DNA of 36,133 nucleotides from a virus. The notes beneath the pieces were generated by a model. The model saw only the letters and a program-made list of their open reading frames with translations. It did not search any database and was not told the DNA's origin. The stretch spans positions 1 to 36,133 of IMG/VR virus record IMGVR_UViG_3300025646_000156; one strand, given 5' to 3'. Shown piece by piece: positions 22,091 to 31,164 of this stretch; position 1 is the first letter of the stretch, and each line of letters opens with the position of its first letter. Position numbers and translations under genes: made by a program.

Positions 22091-24283
22091 CTACAAGCTT
22101 GCAGCAGTTCTGGCGTCAGCTATTGCCATCTCCTGTTGCAGCTTGAGATTGTTGCGTTCTATCTCAGCCTTCAGTGCGGCATCCTTACGGGCTTCCTCTC
22201 TCTCCATCTGTGAGATTTTTAGTTGCTCCTCTAAGCTAGGACCAGCTTGTGCTTGCTGCTGTTCAGCCACCTGCTGCTCCATTTGCTGCGAAACCTGATT
22301 GGCGAGTTCGTTTGCAAATGCGGTCAACTCTTCAAGCTGATCTTCTAACTGTTTTGCCTGCTGCTTCCTGTTCGGGTCAGCGGAAAGTTGCATCAGATGC
22401 TCGCCTATGTGAGGCAGCAGTAGCCCGAAGAACTCAGCAACAGGCTCAGGTGCAGCACCCTGCTGGACAGCTTGAGCAAGCTCTACCCCTTTGGACAGGT
22501 GCGCCTGTGCATGCAGCATGTGGTTCTGAGAGTTGGTGATGATTGCGGGATTACCGATCTGCATAATTGAGTTCTCAATGTTAGCTTCGGCAAGCTGGTC
22601 TTGAGCATAAATGTCCTGATCAGGTTCCGCGATGTATCTACCTACCTGCTGCTGGCCGGCAAGTGCTGCAATGTAGTCGCGCAGTAATGCCTCTCTTCCG
22701 GACTCGGGCAGCTGGCCACTGATCTGCATTAGTCCAGCGAGTGTCTGTAGTCTCAGGAACGCTGAACCCTGACCGTAGTTGCGGCTGGCTTGCACGTAGT
22801 CAATATCATTCATTGCTTCAGCTGGAACCCCGCGCTCACGCACGCGCTTCTGAAACTCCATTGCATCACGGTCAGTTGTGTTAGGTGATGAAGCCCTCCG
22901 GAATCGTTCCTCAAAAAACCTGTCTAGTTGCTGATAGTAGCGTGCAATCTGTGTCTTCCCGAGAACGCTTGCCTGCTGCACGATAGCTTGAACCTCTGTT
23001 GCGGTCTTCGGGTTGCCCTGAGGCTTGTCCAGCCTCTGCCTGTACTGAGACAAGTTGGACTGCATTACGTTCTCCAACTCCCTGTCCACTGCCATAGGTG
23101 CGTCAATGATACCCGAAAACTGACGCTGCACTACATTGTATCTATGAGGCAGGACCGTAACTGAGCCTAAGTTTACGAGATTAACCTGCTGCTCCACTTC
23201 TGGGGATTCTGGTTGCAGCAGTATTGAGCTGGACATTGCGGCGGCATCAATCATCTGACACTTCTGCCTGTTCTTCAGTTCAATAACTGGATACATCTTA
23301 ACACCCAGCCCTTTGACACTGTGGTGCTGTCCGTCCCCTTTGTCGTAATACATTGGGTGAACAACCTGATCCCAGTTGTTGTATTTCCGGATATGCTTGT
23401 AGAGAAATTCCTTCCCTTCACTGTTTTCCAAAACAATGAAACAGCTGATCTTTCCTTCAGCCTCACCGTCCTGCGGGTATTCCCTTACATAAACATGAGC
23501 TGCACTGATAACTCCGCACTGAGCTGAGTAATGCAGGTCGTTGTTGCGTATGCGCTGTTGATGCCACTCCCAATTCTGCTGTCTCCTAAACTCCTCAGGT
23601 CCGGAGTTGATGATTGCTTTACGAACGCAATCAACATTCCACCCCACCTGAGATGCAGCTGATTCATTTTGGATATAGCGGTAAAGCTCGTGAGCTTGAA
23701 ACCCTCTTCGCACAACAGCAACCTCCCAGTCAGTCGTGTTGCTTCTAGTCCCCTCAGGAAGGAGCAAGTCTCCGGATTTCATAGCTCTCGCACGCCAGCT
23801 GGTAGGATTCTCAAACACCATTGGGCCAACACCGAACAGCACCATCTCGTGCTGGCTCAGCTGCATCGTGTAGTCGAATTCACGATCCTTCTTTTGCAAG
23901 CGATCAAACTCTTCAGTGATGATGCGGGAGTAATGAACCTTCTCTGAGTCGTTGCCCGTATTCGTCCGGACAGTGGCGTATGTCGGCGTCTCACTGAAGA
24001 TGTCATAGAAAGCTGTCAGTGAGACCGAGAAGAACGCTTCTGCTTCTCTGAAGTTCACGTTGGCTCTGTATGCTTGGCCTGTTGATCTTAGCTTTGATGG
24101 GCTGTAAGGGGGGTTACCATCGACTAGACCCTTCACCTTAGCTCTCACCCTGTTCCGCTCTTCGTCGGACCTGATCATCATATCAACCAGTGACACAACA
24201 GATGCGGCGTCAGACATGCGTGACTCTGGCGGGTTGCCCTTCTCATCAATGTTCTCCAGCGGGAGTGTGTTGGATGTGTTCAT
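22091..24283 (-). CDS. Portal protein
   Basis: 730 aa, in the size range of podovirus portals (T7 about 536, P22 725). N-terminal helices (SLVDMMIRSDEERNRVRAK) and YSPSKLRSTGQAYRANVNFREAEAF, then a wing and stem region, and a long Gln-rich coiled C-terminus (about 640-725, with repeated EQL/QQQ), which could form the barrel. It forms the dodecameric vertex for DNA entry and exit. Its position, one Cys-rich gene and one glycosyltransferase after terL, and before scaffold and capsid, fits. Its ATG overlaps the stop of the preceding gene (ATGA). Confidence 0.85.
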   Translation of the reverse strand: MNTSNTLPLENIDEKGNPPESRMSDAASVVSLVDMMIRSDEERNRVRAKVKGLVDGNPPYSPSKLRSTGQAYRANVNFREAEAFFSVSLTAFYDIFSETPTYATVRTNTGNDSEKVHYSRIITEEFDRLQKKDREFDYTMQLSQHEMVLFGVGPMVFENPTSWRARAMKSGDLLLPEGTRSNTTDWEVAVVRRGFQAHELYRYIQNESAASQVGWNVDCVRKAIINSGPEEFRRQQNWEWHQQRIRNNDLHYSAQCGVISAAHVYVREYPQDGEAEGKISCFIVLENSEGKEFLYKHIRKYNNWDQVVHPMYYDKGDGQHHSVKGLGVKMYPVIELKNRQKCQMIDAAAMSSSILLQPESPEVEQQVNLVNLGSVTVLPHRYNVVQRQFSGIIDAPMAVDRELENVMQSNLSQYRQRLDKPQGNPKTATEVQAIVQQASVLGKTQIARYYQQLDRFFEERFRRASSPNTTDRDAMEFQKRVRERGVPAEAMNDIDYVQASRNYGQGSAFLRLQTLAGLMQISGQLPESGREALLRDYIAALAGQQQVGRYIAEPDQDIYAQDQLAEANIENSIMQIGNPAIITNSQNHMLHAQAHLSKGVELAQAVQQGAAPEPVAEFFGLLLPHIGEHLMQLSADPNRKQQAKQLEDQLEELTAFANELANQVSQQMEQQVAEQQQAQAGPSLEEQLKISQMEREEARKDAALKAEIERNNLKLQQEMAIADARTAASL

Positions 24284-24870
24284 AGCTTTTTCTTCCAGCA
24301 GTTGTCTGGCAACGCTTGGTTCTCTTCTTCTGAAATTGATTTCTGCAACGCATTAACCGGCATCCATATCTGAGCTGCATTGAAGCAGCCGCAGTGTCTG
24401 CACGATTTGAGCTGTGAATCCTTTGATGTCGTTTTGCTGCCAGTTACAAAGGATATAACCTTCTTAACAATGCCTTTCGTGCACCCGTTGCACCCTATTG
24501 GTTCAACATTGCTTTCGCATGTCGAGCAGACTTCAGCTCGGGATTCAGCTTCGACCTGATCAACCCTTTCGCCGGCAGCGTAAAAGAGTGTCTTCGTAAA
24601 CCTGACAGCAAGCTCAAGTGTGATTTGTTGATCCCGTTTCGGAATCTTTACATCTTTGTCTCTACAGAAGTCGGGATGCTCACTGCATACATGACTCTCA
24701 ACAATGTCGTCGATGTTGAACGGGACCGGGATGTTGTTTGCCTTTCGGTGCTCGATCACCTTATTCAGCAGGCCAGCAAATGTGCGGTCGCTCATGTGGT
24801 ACCCGGTTTCCTCCTGAGTGTAACTAAACCCGCCATGAGGGTGTGTTGTGACTGGTCTGAGTTTCTTCAC
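24280..24870 (-). CDS. Cysteine-rich putative zinc-binding protein (196 aa)
   Basis: The start is GTG 24868-24870, overlapping the preceding stop as GTGA. The C-terminal half holds CSTC (115-118), CNGC (127-130) and CRHCGC (157-162), with C62, H65 and C69 further upstream. This suggests two zinc-ribbon sites. A helix and basic segment between the clusters (GIVKKVISFVTGSK) is also seen. I recall such Cys-rich proteins beside glycosyltransferases in phages, where they have no known role. It sits between the GT32-type gene and the portal. Confidence 0.55.
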   Translation of the reverse strand: MKKLRPVTTHPHGGFSYTQEETGYHMSDRTFAGLLNKVIEHRKANNIPVPFNIDDIVESHVCSEHPDFCRDKDVKIPKRDQQITLELAVRFTKTLFYAAGERVDQVEAESRAEVCSTCESNVEPIGCNGCTKGIVKKVISFVTGSKTTSKDSQLKSCRHCGCFNAAQIWMPVNALQKSISEEENQALPDNCWKKKL

Positions 24871-25604
24871 AGCTTCCTGCCTGTTGGCCCGAACATCTCA
24901 TGCAACGCATTCAGATTGATGTTCTGCTCGTTATACATGTCCTGAGGCTTTACAGCACTCCTCCTCGGCATCCACAGGCCGGTCCCAAAGTGCATCGCTT
25001 TCATATCGCTCGGAGCATTACCATCAGCTACATCGTGATGGTGATAATGAAGTCCCGATATTGCATCCTCCATCCTGTAAGGTGATGCGCCAAAAACATC
25101 CTGACAACATAACACGCCTGTCGTGTGGAAGTGCCACGAGAGCCAGTCATCAGACTTCTGATCGCTTGGCTGTTCTAAGTCAAACGTTCTACGTAGCCCT
25201 TCAAATGCAAGCTGTTTCATAAGCTCCTGCCCCTTGTCGGACGCAAAGCAAGCGTTCATATACATATTGCGAATCGGGTGAGAGAAGAGCACCACTTCAG
25301 ATTTTTCAGGGATATACTCACTGAGAGGAACAACTGGACACAGATCACAGTCAACGTAAATGCCTCCAATGTTGAAAAGGATGGCAGCTCTTCTGATATT
25401 GCTTTGAGAACCTAATGGCAGTGATTCATAGTGCTCCTTCCATTCCGGAAATAAATCGTAAACATGCTGGTCAGCTTCATCGTGGTTTAGAAAGTAGTAA
25501 GTGTATTCCGGATTGAACCTCTGCCACCGCTCAACGCTAACCTTCTCATAAAGCGACAAAGCTTTGTAGCTCCTGTGGATTTGTATGATGTTCTTATCCT
25601 TCAT
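24867..25604 (-). CDS. GT32-type glycosyltransferase with intact DxD
   Basis: 245 aa, clearly paralogous to the 8976-9725 protein: the two align without gaps through residue 90 (IIQIHRSY..L.LYEKVSVERW / GGIYVDCD). The DxD is intact (D85, D87). Family members transfer a hexose from a nucleotide sugar. It lies directly after terL, with an ATGA overlap, and so is expressed with packaging and head genes. It could glycosylate a virion protein, or host surface glycans late in infection. Confidence 0.75.
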   Translation of the reverse strand: MKDKNIIQIHRSYKALSLYEKVSVERWQRFNPEYTYYFLNHDEADQHVYDLFPEWKEHYESLPLGSQSNIRRAAILFNIGGIYVDCDLCPVVPLSEYIPEKSEVVLFSHPIRNMYMNACFASDKGQELMKQLAFEGLRRTFDLEQPSDQKSDDWLSWHFHTTGVLCCQDVFGASPYRMEDAISGLHYHHHDVADGNAPSDMKAMHFGTGLWMPRRSAVKPQDMYNEQNINLNALHEMFGPTGRKL

Positions 25605-27271
25605 GCGAAAGTGTCGTAGTAAATGCTATCGTAACGCTTCACCATCTGGTCCCAGCTACTACCGTTACTTGAGCGCTTCTTGGCTGTAGCATACCCACCG
25701 ATGTGACGAGCCATTTCAACCACGATTGCGACAGCGTCAGCTAAGTCAGGAGACTTGCCAGTGCGGGCTTTCATATCGGCTTTTCGCTCGATGATGGTCA
25801 TACGCTTCTCGTCGTCAAACATTCTGCTACAGAATTCCACAGCTGAGTCGATACTCATCCCTCGCAACTGCTCATTGATTACCCACTGCCTCACGCTGAA
25901 CCAAAGCTCAGTCACCTTATTGGCGTAAACATCGCTGCTCTTACGGTAGTCTTCAGGTGATACAGGCCTGTCGCTTGCTTTCCCGCCGAACTCGACGCGA
26001 TGGATGGCTGGACTCCACACCTTTGAGAGAATGTCGCACAGGCCACCACCTTCACCTGTGGCGTCAATAGCGAGTCTGTTAGGTGACACCTTATACTCCT
26101 CACACAGAGTCTTCACCCTGTTGGCAATCTGGAAATGCACCGGCTCAGATGATTGAGCGTTGATCTCAATGATCTCGCTGTGCTCCATCTGAATTCCCAT
26201 CTTCCCGTTATCAAAGTCACCGTAACGTGCGAACTGAATCACACACCTGTCACCACCATTGAAAGCTGGATCAAGCCCAGCAATCATCTCGCTGCGACTG
26301 ACGAACGTAGCTGGATGTGTGGCTTTGTATTTCTCAACCAGACTCTCGCTAAGGACTGTTTTGCACACCCCTTCCGGAGCCCACATGCCTCGTGTGTATT
26401 TCCAGAACTTAGGCGAATCTACACCATCATATTTCTGTGCCTGCTTGATCTGGTCTTCATTGATGAGGTAGTCGTATTTGTTTTTGCCAGCAAGCATGTT
26501 GGGGGACTTCATCCCGTCAAACCGAACGCATACACCTCTCTCAGTTTCCCATTCCTCATCCTCAACGCTTACTGATCCCCATCCATTCTTAGGCGTGGCG
26601 AACCTGCCGTGCTGATCAAACTTGCTGTGAGGGTTACCAATGGCGAGGAACTTGAACTCTCGTGTTCCTTTCTGAAGATTGGAGCAAGCTTCAAAAGCTG
26701 CTTCAGGTGTGTCTGTTGCTTCGTCAACGATGACAAATGTGCGCGGTGAACGTATGCCCTGAATGTTTGCAACAGCTTTGGACGTAGCACCATCGAGCAC
26801 TGGTATAGCGAAGATTGCGTGCTTATCGTCACCTCTGATAGCTTGCAGCGTTGTCTTACTGTCAACCATATGCGCTGGGTATCCACCTTTGGCAGTTCGA
26901 TACAGCTCCTGAATCACAGGCCAAGCACGCTTGCGGATCATCTTAGCTGTGGTGGAGGTGAGTATGACGGAAGTGTTCAGCGGGTCTGCTGCGAACCATA
27001 TCATCGAGAATAGACTCGCTCCGAATGTTTTGCCGCTCGCACCACAACCAGCCCAGCATGTCCACTGCTCATCACAGAGGCACTCAATCATCCGTTCAAG
27101 CCACGGGTTCCAACTGAGTTTAGGCCACATGATGTCGGCAACATTGCGGCAGTGCTGGTATCTGCCCAAGCCTCCACGCTCAACAGGAAGCCCGACTTTA
27201 AACGCAAATAGCTCCAGCTCAAGTTCATTGAGCTGTATATCGAAGGCGAGATTGTATTTGTGCTTAATCAA
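25601..27271 (-). CDS. terL: Terminase large subunit
   Basis: 556 aa. ATPase: Walker A GCGASGKT (75-82) and Walker B FVIVDEATD (from about 179). Nuclease: GLDP (D334), AIDATGEGG (D403) and DLADAVA (D512) give the three acidic residues of the RNase H-like domain. It packages DNA into the prohead through the portal. The start is TTG 27269-27271; no ATG is found in frame upstream. No small terminase is seen nearby. It is the first gene of the leftward late operon and is divergent from the fibre gene at 27395. Confidence 0.93.
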   Translation of the reverse strand: MIKHKYNLAFDIQLNELELELFAFKVGLPVERGGLGRYQHCRNVADIMWPKLSWNPWLERMIECLCDEQWTCWAGCGASGKTFGASLFSMIWFAADPLNTSVILTSTTAKMIRKRAWPVIQELYRTAKGGYPAHMVDSKTTLQAIRGDDKHAIFAIPVLDGATSKAVANIQGIRSPRTFVIVDEATDTPEAAFEACSNLQKGTREFKFLAIGNPHSKFDQHGRFATPKNGWGSVSVEDEEWETERGVCVRFDGMKSPNMLAGKNKYDYLINEDQIKQAQKYDGVDSPKFWKYTRGMWAPEGVCKTVLSESLVEKYKATHPATFVSRSEMIAGLDPAFNGGDRCVIQFARYGDFDNGKMGIQMEHSEIIEINAQSSEPVHFQIANRVKTLCEEYKVSPNRLAIDATGEGGGLCDILSKVWSPAIHRVEFGGKASDRPVSPEDYRKSSDVYANKVTELWFSVRQWVINEQLRGMSIDSAVEFCSRMFDDEKRMTIIERKADMKARTGKSPDLADAVAIVVEMARHIGGYATAKKRSSNGSSWDQMVKRYDSIYYDTFA

Positions 27272-27314
27272 ATGCTTGACAGCTAAGTTGCGTGAACTGC
27301 CTATGGCTCCTATA

Positions 27315-27369
27315 GGGTAACCCCTACCTTCATATCAGGGCTAACCCTGATATGAAGAAGGTAATACCC
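27315..27369. promoter_or_regulatory. Long palindrome in the divergent late promoter region
   Basis: A perfect 13-bp inverted repeat CTTCATATCAGGG / CCCTGATATGAAG with loop CTAA (27328-27357) is nested in weaker outer arms GGGTA/TACCC (27315-27319, 27365-27369). It lies in the 123-bp gap between the divergent terL and fibre genes. It could be an operator for a late-gene regulator, or an RNA stem at the 5' ends of both transcripts. No T-run follows, so it is not a good terminator. Confidence 0.65.
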
Positions 27370-27394
27370 CTTAACTCATAATACTTGTCAAGCA

Positions 27395-28471
27395 ATGACT
27401 GTTACTCTGAACAAAACCTCCGACTGCTGCGATCCCGTATGTGATACAACTGTCGTGAACACACCCGGTCCAGCCGGCAATGCTGGAGCTGCTGGTGCAG
27501 CCGGCAATGATGGCACTGATGGAAAGAACGGTTACTCGCTGACAACAAGCAACTTTACGATACCGAACGTAGGGAATGCTGTTAATGTCTACGTTGACAA
27601 TACGACCATATGGTCAGCAAACGCTTACTGCTATATCGAAGGTTCCGGACATTATCTTATAGCTGGCAGAGGTGCTTCACACATCACTGTTGTTCGCCTC
27701 GGCTACCCAACCGACACAGGGGTCACTGGTAACACGGTAGCATCAGGCGCAACAGTCGCTCCCGCTGGGGCGAGAGGTGCTGCAGGTGCGTCTGGTTCGC
27801 TTGCCCTCCTGTCTGCTAAGGCGCAACTGCTGACACACACGGGCTCGGCTCAGGTGGCACTCAGCGGTGGTGGTGATGACACCTATGCGCTGTTTAACAA
27901 ATCCTCCGCTGCAACCGGCTTAGCGTGGCGCAAGCCTGCATTCACTGACTTCTCTGATCAGTTGGATCTGACCAGCCAAGTTAAGAACAAGCTCCCGTTA
28001 ACGGATCTAGATAACGCAGGAGGGGCAGTTGGCGACATTGCTTACTGGAACGGGACAAGCTGGGTGAAGCTCTCAGCTTATGGTGCTGAAGGTAAGTTTT
28101 TTAAAATCTCTGGAGGTATCCCTACCTACGCTGATCTCGGTGTCACAGCGTTGAGCGTTGGTGCGAGGGCTGATATTGAGGTTACAACATCAGCATCGAA
28201 CATCACAGGCTCTACCGCAACGAACGCAACTAACATTGCTGCAAGCGGTGCGCTCACTGGTGCTGTCGGTGGAACACTCACATGCACGCTGGTGTTCACT
28301 TCCGCTCTAAGCACAGCAAACCCAATCATCGTTGCAAACTTCAAGCACGATTCGTCTGCGTCATTTCAGCCTGTGCAGATTGTGTCAACCTCAGTGAACA
28401 GTGTTGAGATGCATATTGACGGAACATCGCTTCCTTCACCTTTCACTCTTTATTTTGCTGCCTTAGTGTAA
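27395..28471 (+). CDS. Tail fibre-like protein with collagen-type repeat (358 aa)
   Basis: A Cys-rich N-terminus (SDCCDPVCDTTVVNT, about 9-23) is followed by a short collagen-like Gly-X-Y run (GPAGNAGAAGAAGNDG and on, about 25-46), common in phage fibres as a trimeric linker. A second Gly/Ala stretch occurs near 125-137 (AGARGAAGASG). The C-terminal part is beta-rich with VGDIAYWNGTSW, a motif frequent in fibre tips. It is the first gene of the rightward virion operon, and its stop overlaps the next ATG (TAATG). Confidence 0.65.
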   Translation: MTVTLNKTSDCCDPVCDTTVVNTPGPAGNAGAAGAAGNDGTDGKNGYSLTTSNFTIPNVGNAVNVYVDNTTIWSANAYCYIEGSGHYLIAGRGASHITVVRLGYPTDTGVTGNTVASGATVAPAGARGAAGASGSLALLSAKAQLLTHTGSAQVALSGGGDDTYALFNKSSAATGLAWRKPAFTDFSDQLDLTSQVKNKLPLTDLDNAGGAVGDIAYWNGTSWVKLSAYGAEGKFFKISGGIPTYADLGVTALSVGARADIEVTTSASNITGSTATNATNIAASGALTGAVGGTLTCTLVFTSALSTANPIIVANFKHDSSASFQPVQIVSTSVNSVEMHIDGTSLPSPFTLYFAALV

Positions 28472-30222
28472 TGCCGGTATTTGATTCACAACGCATCAGT
28501 GATGGGTTCATGACGCTGGAGAGAGGCGTTGATGGAGGGAAAGCCTCTAGCCTACTGCCCCGCAATCAGCTTAGCTCTGCGGTTAATGTTACAATGCGAG
28601 GCGGCTTTGCCAAGACCAGACCAGCGTTCAACGATATGCCGCTCACCTTTGCTGCCGGCACGTCTCAGGATGCTGATCAAATGGAGTCACGCTTTAAGAC
28701 TGGTCTGTTTCAGGGAGCTTCTGCATACAAGTCTGGCGGCAGCTCTTACATCATCTGCTCTGTTGCTGGCTACATTTACAGAATTGACCTGAGGACTGGC
28801 GTTGTGAACGACATTACGCCGCTGTCATCGAACAGGACTCCGGACCCCAATTCATCCCGCATACGGGTAGCTTACTTCCAACAGGCTGAGCATTATCTCA
28901 TCATACAGGACGGCAGAAACCGGCCCATTATCTTTGATGGTGCGAACTGCCGCCGCTCTGACATTGGCGCAAACGAAGTCCCTACCGGAACAGCAATGGC
29001 TTACGGTGGCGGCAGGCTGTGGGTGGCACGCGGTCGTGAGTTTGTTGCGGGCGACATTGTTGGTGGTCCTACTGATGTGATCAAGTTCACTGAGAACACT
29101 TACATCAATGAAGGTGGTGCATTCGCTGTGCCACTGGACACAGGTGACATTACGGCTATGAAGTTTATGAACCAGCCTGACACCAGCTTGGGTCAGGGGG
29201 AATTGCTGGTTCACACGGCAAACGCCATCTTTGCTGTCAATGTGCCGGTTGATCGAGACTCGTGGAAGAATGTCGAATACCCCACCGTTCGGATCGTTGC
29301 TATCAGCTACGGCTCTGTTAGTGATCGCAGCTGCGTGCTGGTGAATAGTGATATGTTCTACCGATCCCCGGACGGCATCCGAAGCTACGTCAGTAGCAGA
29401 AGAGAGTGGCAGCAATACGGGCAGATACCTGTGAGCAGAGAGGTGAACCCTTTCATTGCTCAGGACACACAGGCTGACACTTACGAAACCTCAAGCGCAG
29501 TTCTGTTTGATAACAGATTACTAGCAACCGTATCTCCCCAGAGGCACGACAGTGGCACCTACTACAGGGGGCTGGTTGTGATGGACTTTGATTCAGTTGG
29601 TGGCAGCGGCGATAAGATGCCGCCAGTGTGGGATGGTTTGTGGACTGGTTTGAAGTTTCTTCAGCTCATCAGCACTGAGGTTGATTACGAAGATAGGTGC
29701 TTTGCTTTCCATCTGGACACCGAGAACAGCTGTGGAATTCAGCTGTGGGAGATTACGCGGAACGGAAGGAAGGACAACGGGACTACGGACATTGCCTCAT
29801 TTATTGAGAGTTCCAGTTTCTCTTTTGAGAACCCGTTTGAGATGAAGTCGCTGGAGTATGGCGAGATGTTCGTGGATGAACTGAAAGGCAATGTTAGCTT
29901 CGACATTAAATACAAGCCGAACCAATACCCTGTGTGGGTAGACTGGAATTCTTTCAGCGAGTGTGTGAAGTATGAGAACTGCACTCCGGACTCAGGCTGT
30001 CTGACGTTTAACAATTACAAGCCGCAGTATAGGACGAGGATGTTAATACCTCAGCCAGCTGACGACTGTGAGTCTACCAATGGAATGCCAATGAGAAAAG
30101 CCTACGAGTTCTCTGTGAGAATCGGTTGGACCGGTGATGCTCGTATTAAAGGATTCAGGCTGCACGCTTACCCTGTTGTTGAAGAGCCTTACAGCGGATG
30201 CATCACAACCACTTGTTCATAG
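28471..30222 (+). CDS. Tail nozzle / tubular protein B-like beta-propeller protein (583 aa)
   Basis: Residues 1-50 (GGKASSLLPRNQLSSAVNVTMRGGFAKTRP) and repeated blade strands with GGGRLWVARG, DIVGGP..DVIKF, GELLVHTANAIFAV and AISYGSVSDRSCVL correspond to the family of phage tail nozzle/gp12-like proteins, in which a propeller-type repeat closes the tail tube of podoviruses. The C-terminus carries several Cys (CVKYENCTPDSGC). The position before the collar-domain fibre and adaptor-like gene suits a tail-tube role. The family is assigned by pattern, not by a match. Confidence 0.6.
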   Translation: MPVFDSQRISDGFMTLERGVDGGKASSLLPRNQLSSAVNVTMRGGFAKTRPAFNDMPLTFAAGTSQDADQMESRFKTGLFQGASAYKSGGSSYIICSVAGYIYRIDLRTGVVNDITPLSSNRTPDPNSSRIRVAYFQQAEHYLIIQDGRNRPIIFDGANCRRSDIGANEVPTGTAMAYGGGRLWVARGREFVAGDIVGGPTDVIKFTENTYINEGGAFAVPLDTGDITAMKFMNQPDTSLGQGELLVHTANAIFAVNVPVDRDSWKNVEYPTVRIVAISYGSVSDRSCVLVNSDMFYRSPDGIRSYVSSRREWQQYGQIPVSREVNPFIAQDTQADTYETSSAVLFDNRLLATVSPQRHDSGTYYRGLVVMDFDSVGGSGDKMPPVWDGLWTGLKFLQLISTEVDYEDRCFAFHLDTENSCGIQLWEITRNGRKDNGTTDIASFIESSSFSFENPFEMKSLEYGEMFVDELKGNVSFDIKYKPNQYPVWVDWNSFSECVKYENCTPDSGCLTFNNYKPQYRTRMLIPQPADDCESTNGMPMRKAYEFSVRIGWTGDARIKGFRLHAYPVVEEPYSGCITTTCS

Positions 30223-30225
30223 GAT

Positions 30226-30408
30226 ATGAGTCAGAAAACATTAACGGTAGAGTGTAGCGACATCACAGACCAGAGCCCTTTTGCATTCTCCTCGACAGTG
30301 GACGTGGATGAGTGCTCATCAGGCACGCAATTCTCTCTCACCGTTTTAAGCGGTGACGCTGACAGCCCGATGGTCACAGACCTCGGTGAATACATTGTGA
30401 TAGGATAA
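30226..30408 (+). CDS. Small virion-region protein (60 aa)
   Basis: Starts MSQKTLTVECSDITDQSPFAF and ends MVTDLGEYIVIG. It is acidic and beta-rich. Its C-terminal motif resembles VVDDLGNYILLL found after the in-frame stop of the gene at 16545-16832, so the two may share ancestry. It lies 3 bp after the nozzle-like gene and 3 bp before the collar-domain gene. Function unknown. Confidence 0.55.
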   Translation: MSQKTLTVECSDITDQSPFAFSSTVDVDECSSGTQFSLTVLSGDADSPMVTDLGEYIVIG

Positions 30409-30411
30409 TAT

Positions 30412-31164
30412 ATGCCAACTAATCAATCAGTCATTCTACAGAAGGGGACAGTTCCACCTGACGCTTGCTTCAATAACGTGAGCGAGCTTTACGATCTGTT
30501 CATCGGCACTACCACTGCATATGTGAACGGCAATTACTCACTGTTTAACTACGGTGAGAACAAGCCTTCTACCGACGACACTGACAAGCCGTGGATTCGC
30601 ACTGTCGGAAACCTGCCTGACAGAGTTTATGTGTATGCCAGTGGTTACTGGCTTTCAAAACATCAGACACCAGCTGGCGGAGATGAGCGAAGGATATGGG
30701 TTGGATCACTGGTAGACCTAAAGACATACGATGGAGGAGCTGATGAGGATGTTAATGATTTCAGTGGTCCGTTTTGGGAAGTAGATGAAGGGCTTGCCGC
30801 AAAGTTTCCGGTTGGTGTCGGTGAGTTTCCTTCGGGTGCGGATGTTGCCATCAATGGGATCGGTGGTTCTGAAACTGTTACATTGACCTCAGACCAACTA
30901 CCGAATCACGAGCATTTGGGAGAAGCTTACTATCGTGCTGTAGCAGGACCGGCGTCTACTTCAGATCCTTCGGGTTTAGCGGACGCTACATTGCATGAAA
31001 ATAGTGGTCACACCACTAACGCTAGTTACAACAACTTTAATAAAGCAGGAGTAATAACAACATCAATGACGGGAGCTTCCGGTCAGGCCCACACGAATCT
31101 GCCTCCTTATTACGGTGTTTACTTCATCAAACGCACTGGCCGCATATACTACGCTATCAAGTAA
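30412..31164 (+). CDS. Tail fibre with collar / MdpB-like C-terminal domain (250 aa)
   Basis: The C-terminal half has ETVTLTSDQLPNHEH, then GHTTNASYNNF, and ends GQAHTNLPPYYGVYFIKRTGR. These are the His-rich metal-binding and 'NlPPYyav.fIkr' signatures of the phage tail collar domain. The N-terminal half is beta-rich and unmatched. Such domains form the tips of short fibres or collars. The stop overlaps the next ATG (TAATG). Confidence 0.7.
   Translation: MPTNQSVILQKGTVPPDACFNNVSELYDLFIGTTTAYVNGNYSLFNYGENKPSTDDTDKPWIRTVGNLPDRVYVYASGYWLSKHQTPAGGDERRIWVGSLVDLKTYDGGADEDVNDFSGPFWEVDEGLAAKFPVGVGEFPSGADVAINGIGGSETVTLTSDQLPNHEHLGEAYYRAVAGPASTSDPSGLADATLHENSGHTTNASYNNFNKAGVITTSMTGASGQAHTNLPPYYGVYFIKRTGRIYYAIK

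Noticed and set aside
28852-29415. Minus-strand frame of 187 aa opposite the nozzle-like gene
   Set aside because: The forward gene has clear family features; the antisense product has none and no ribosome binding site.
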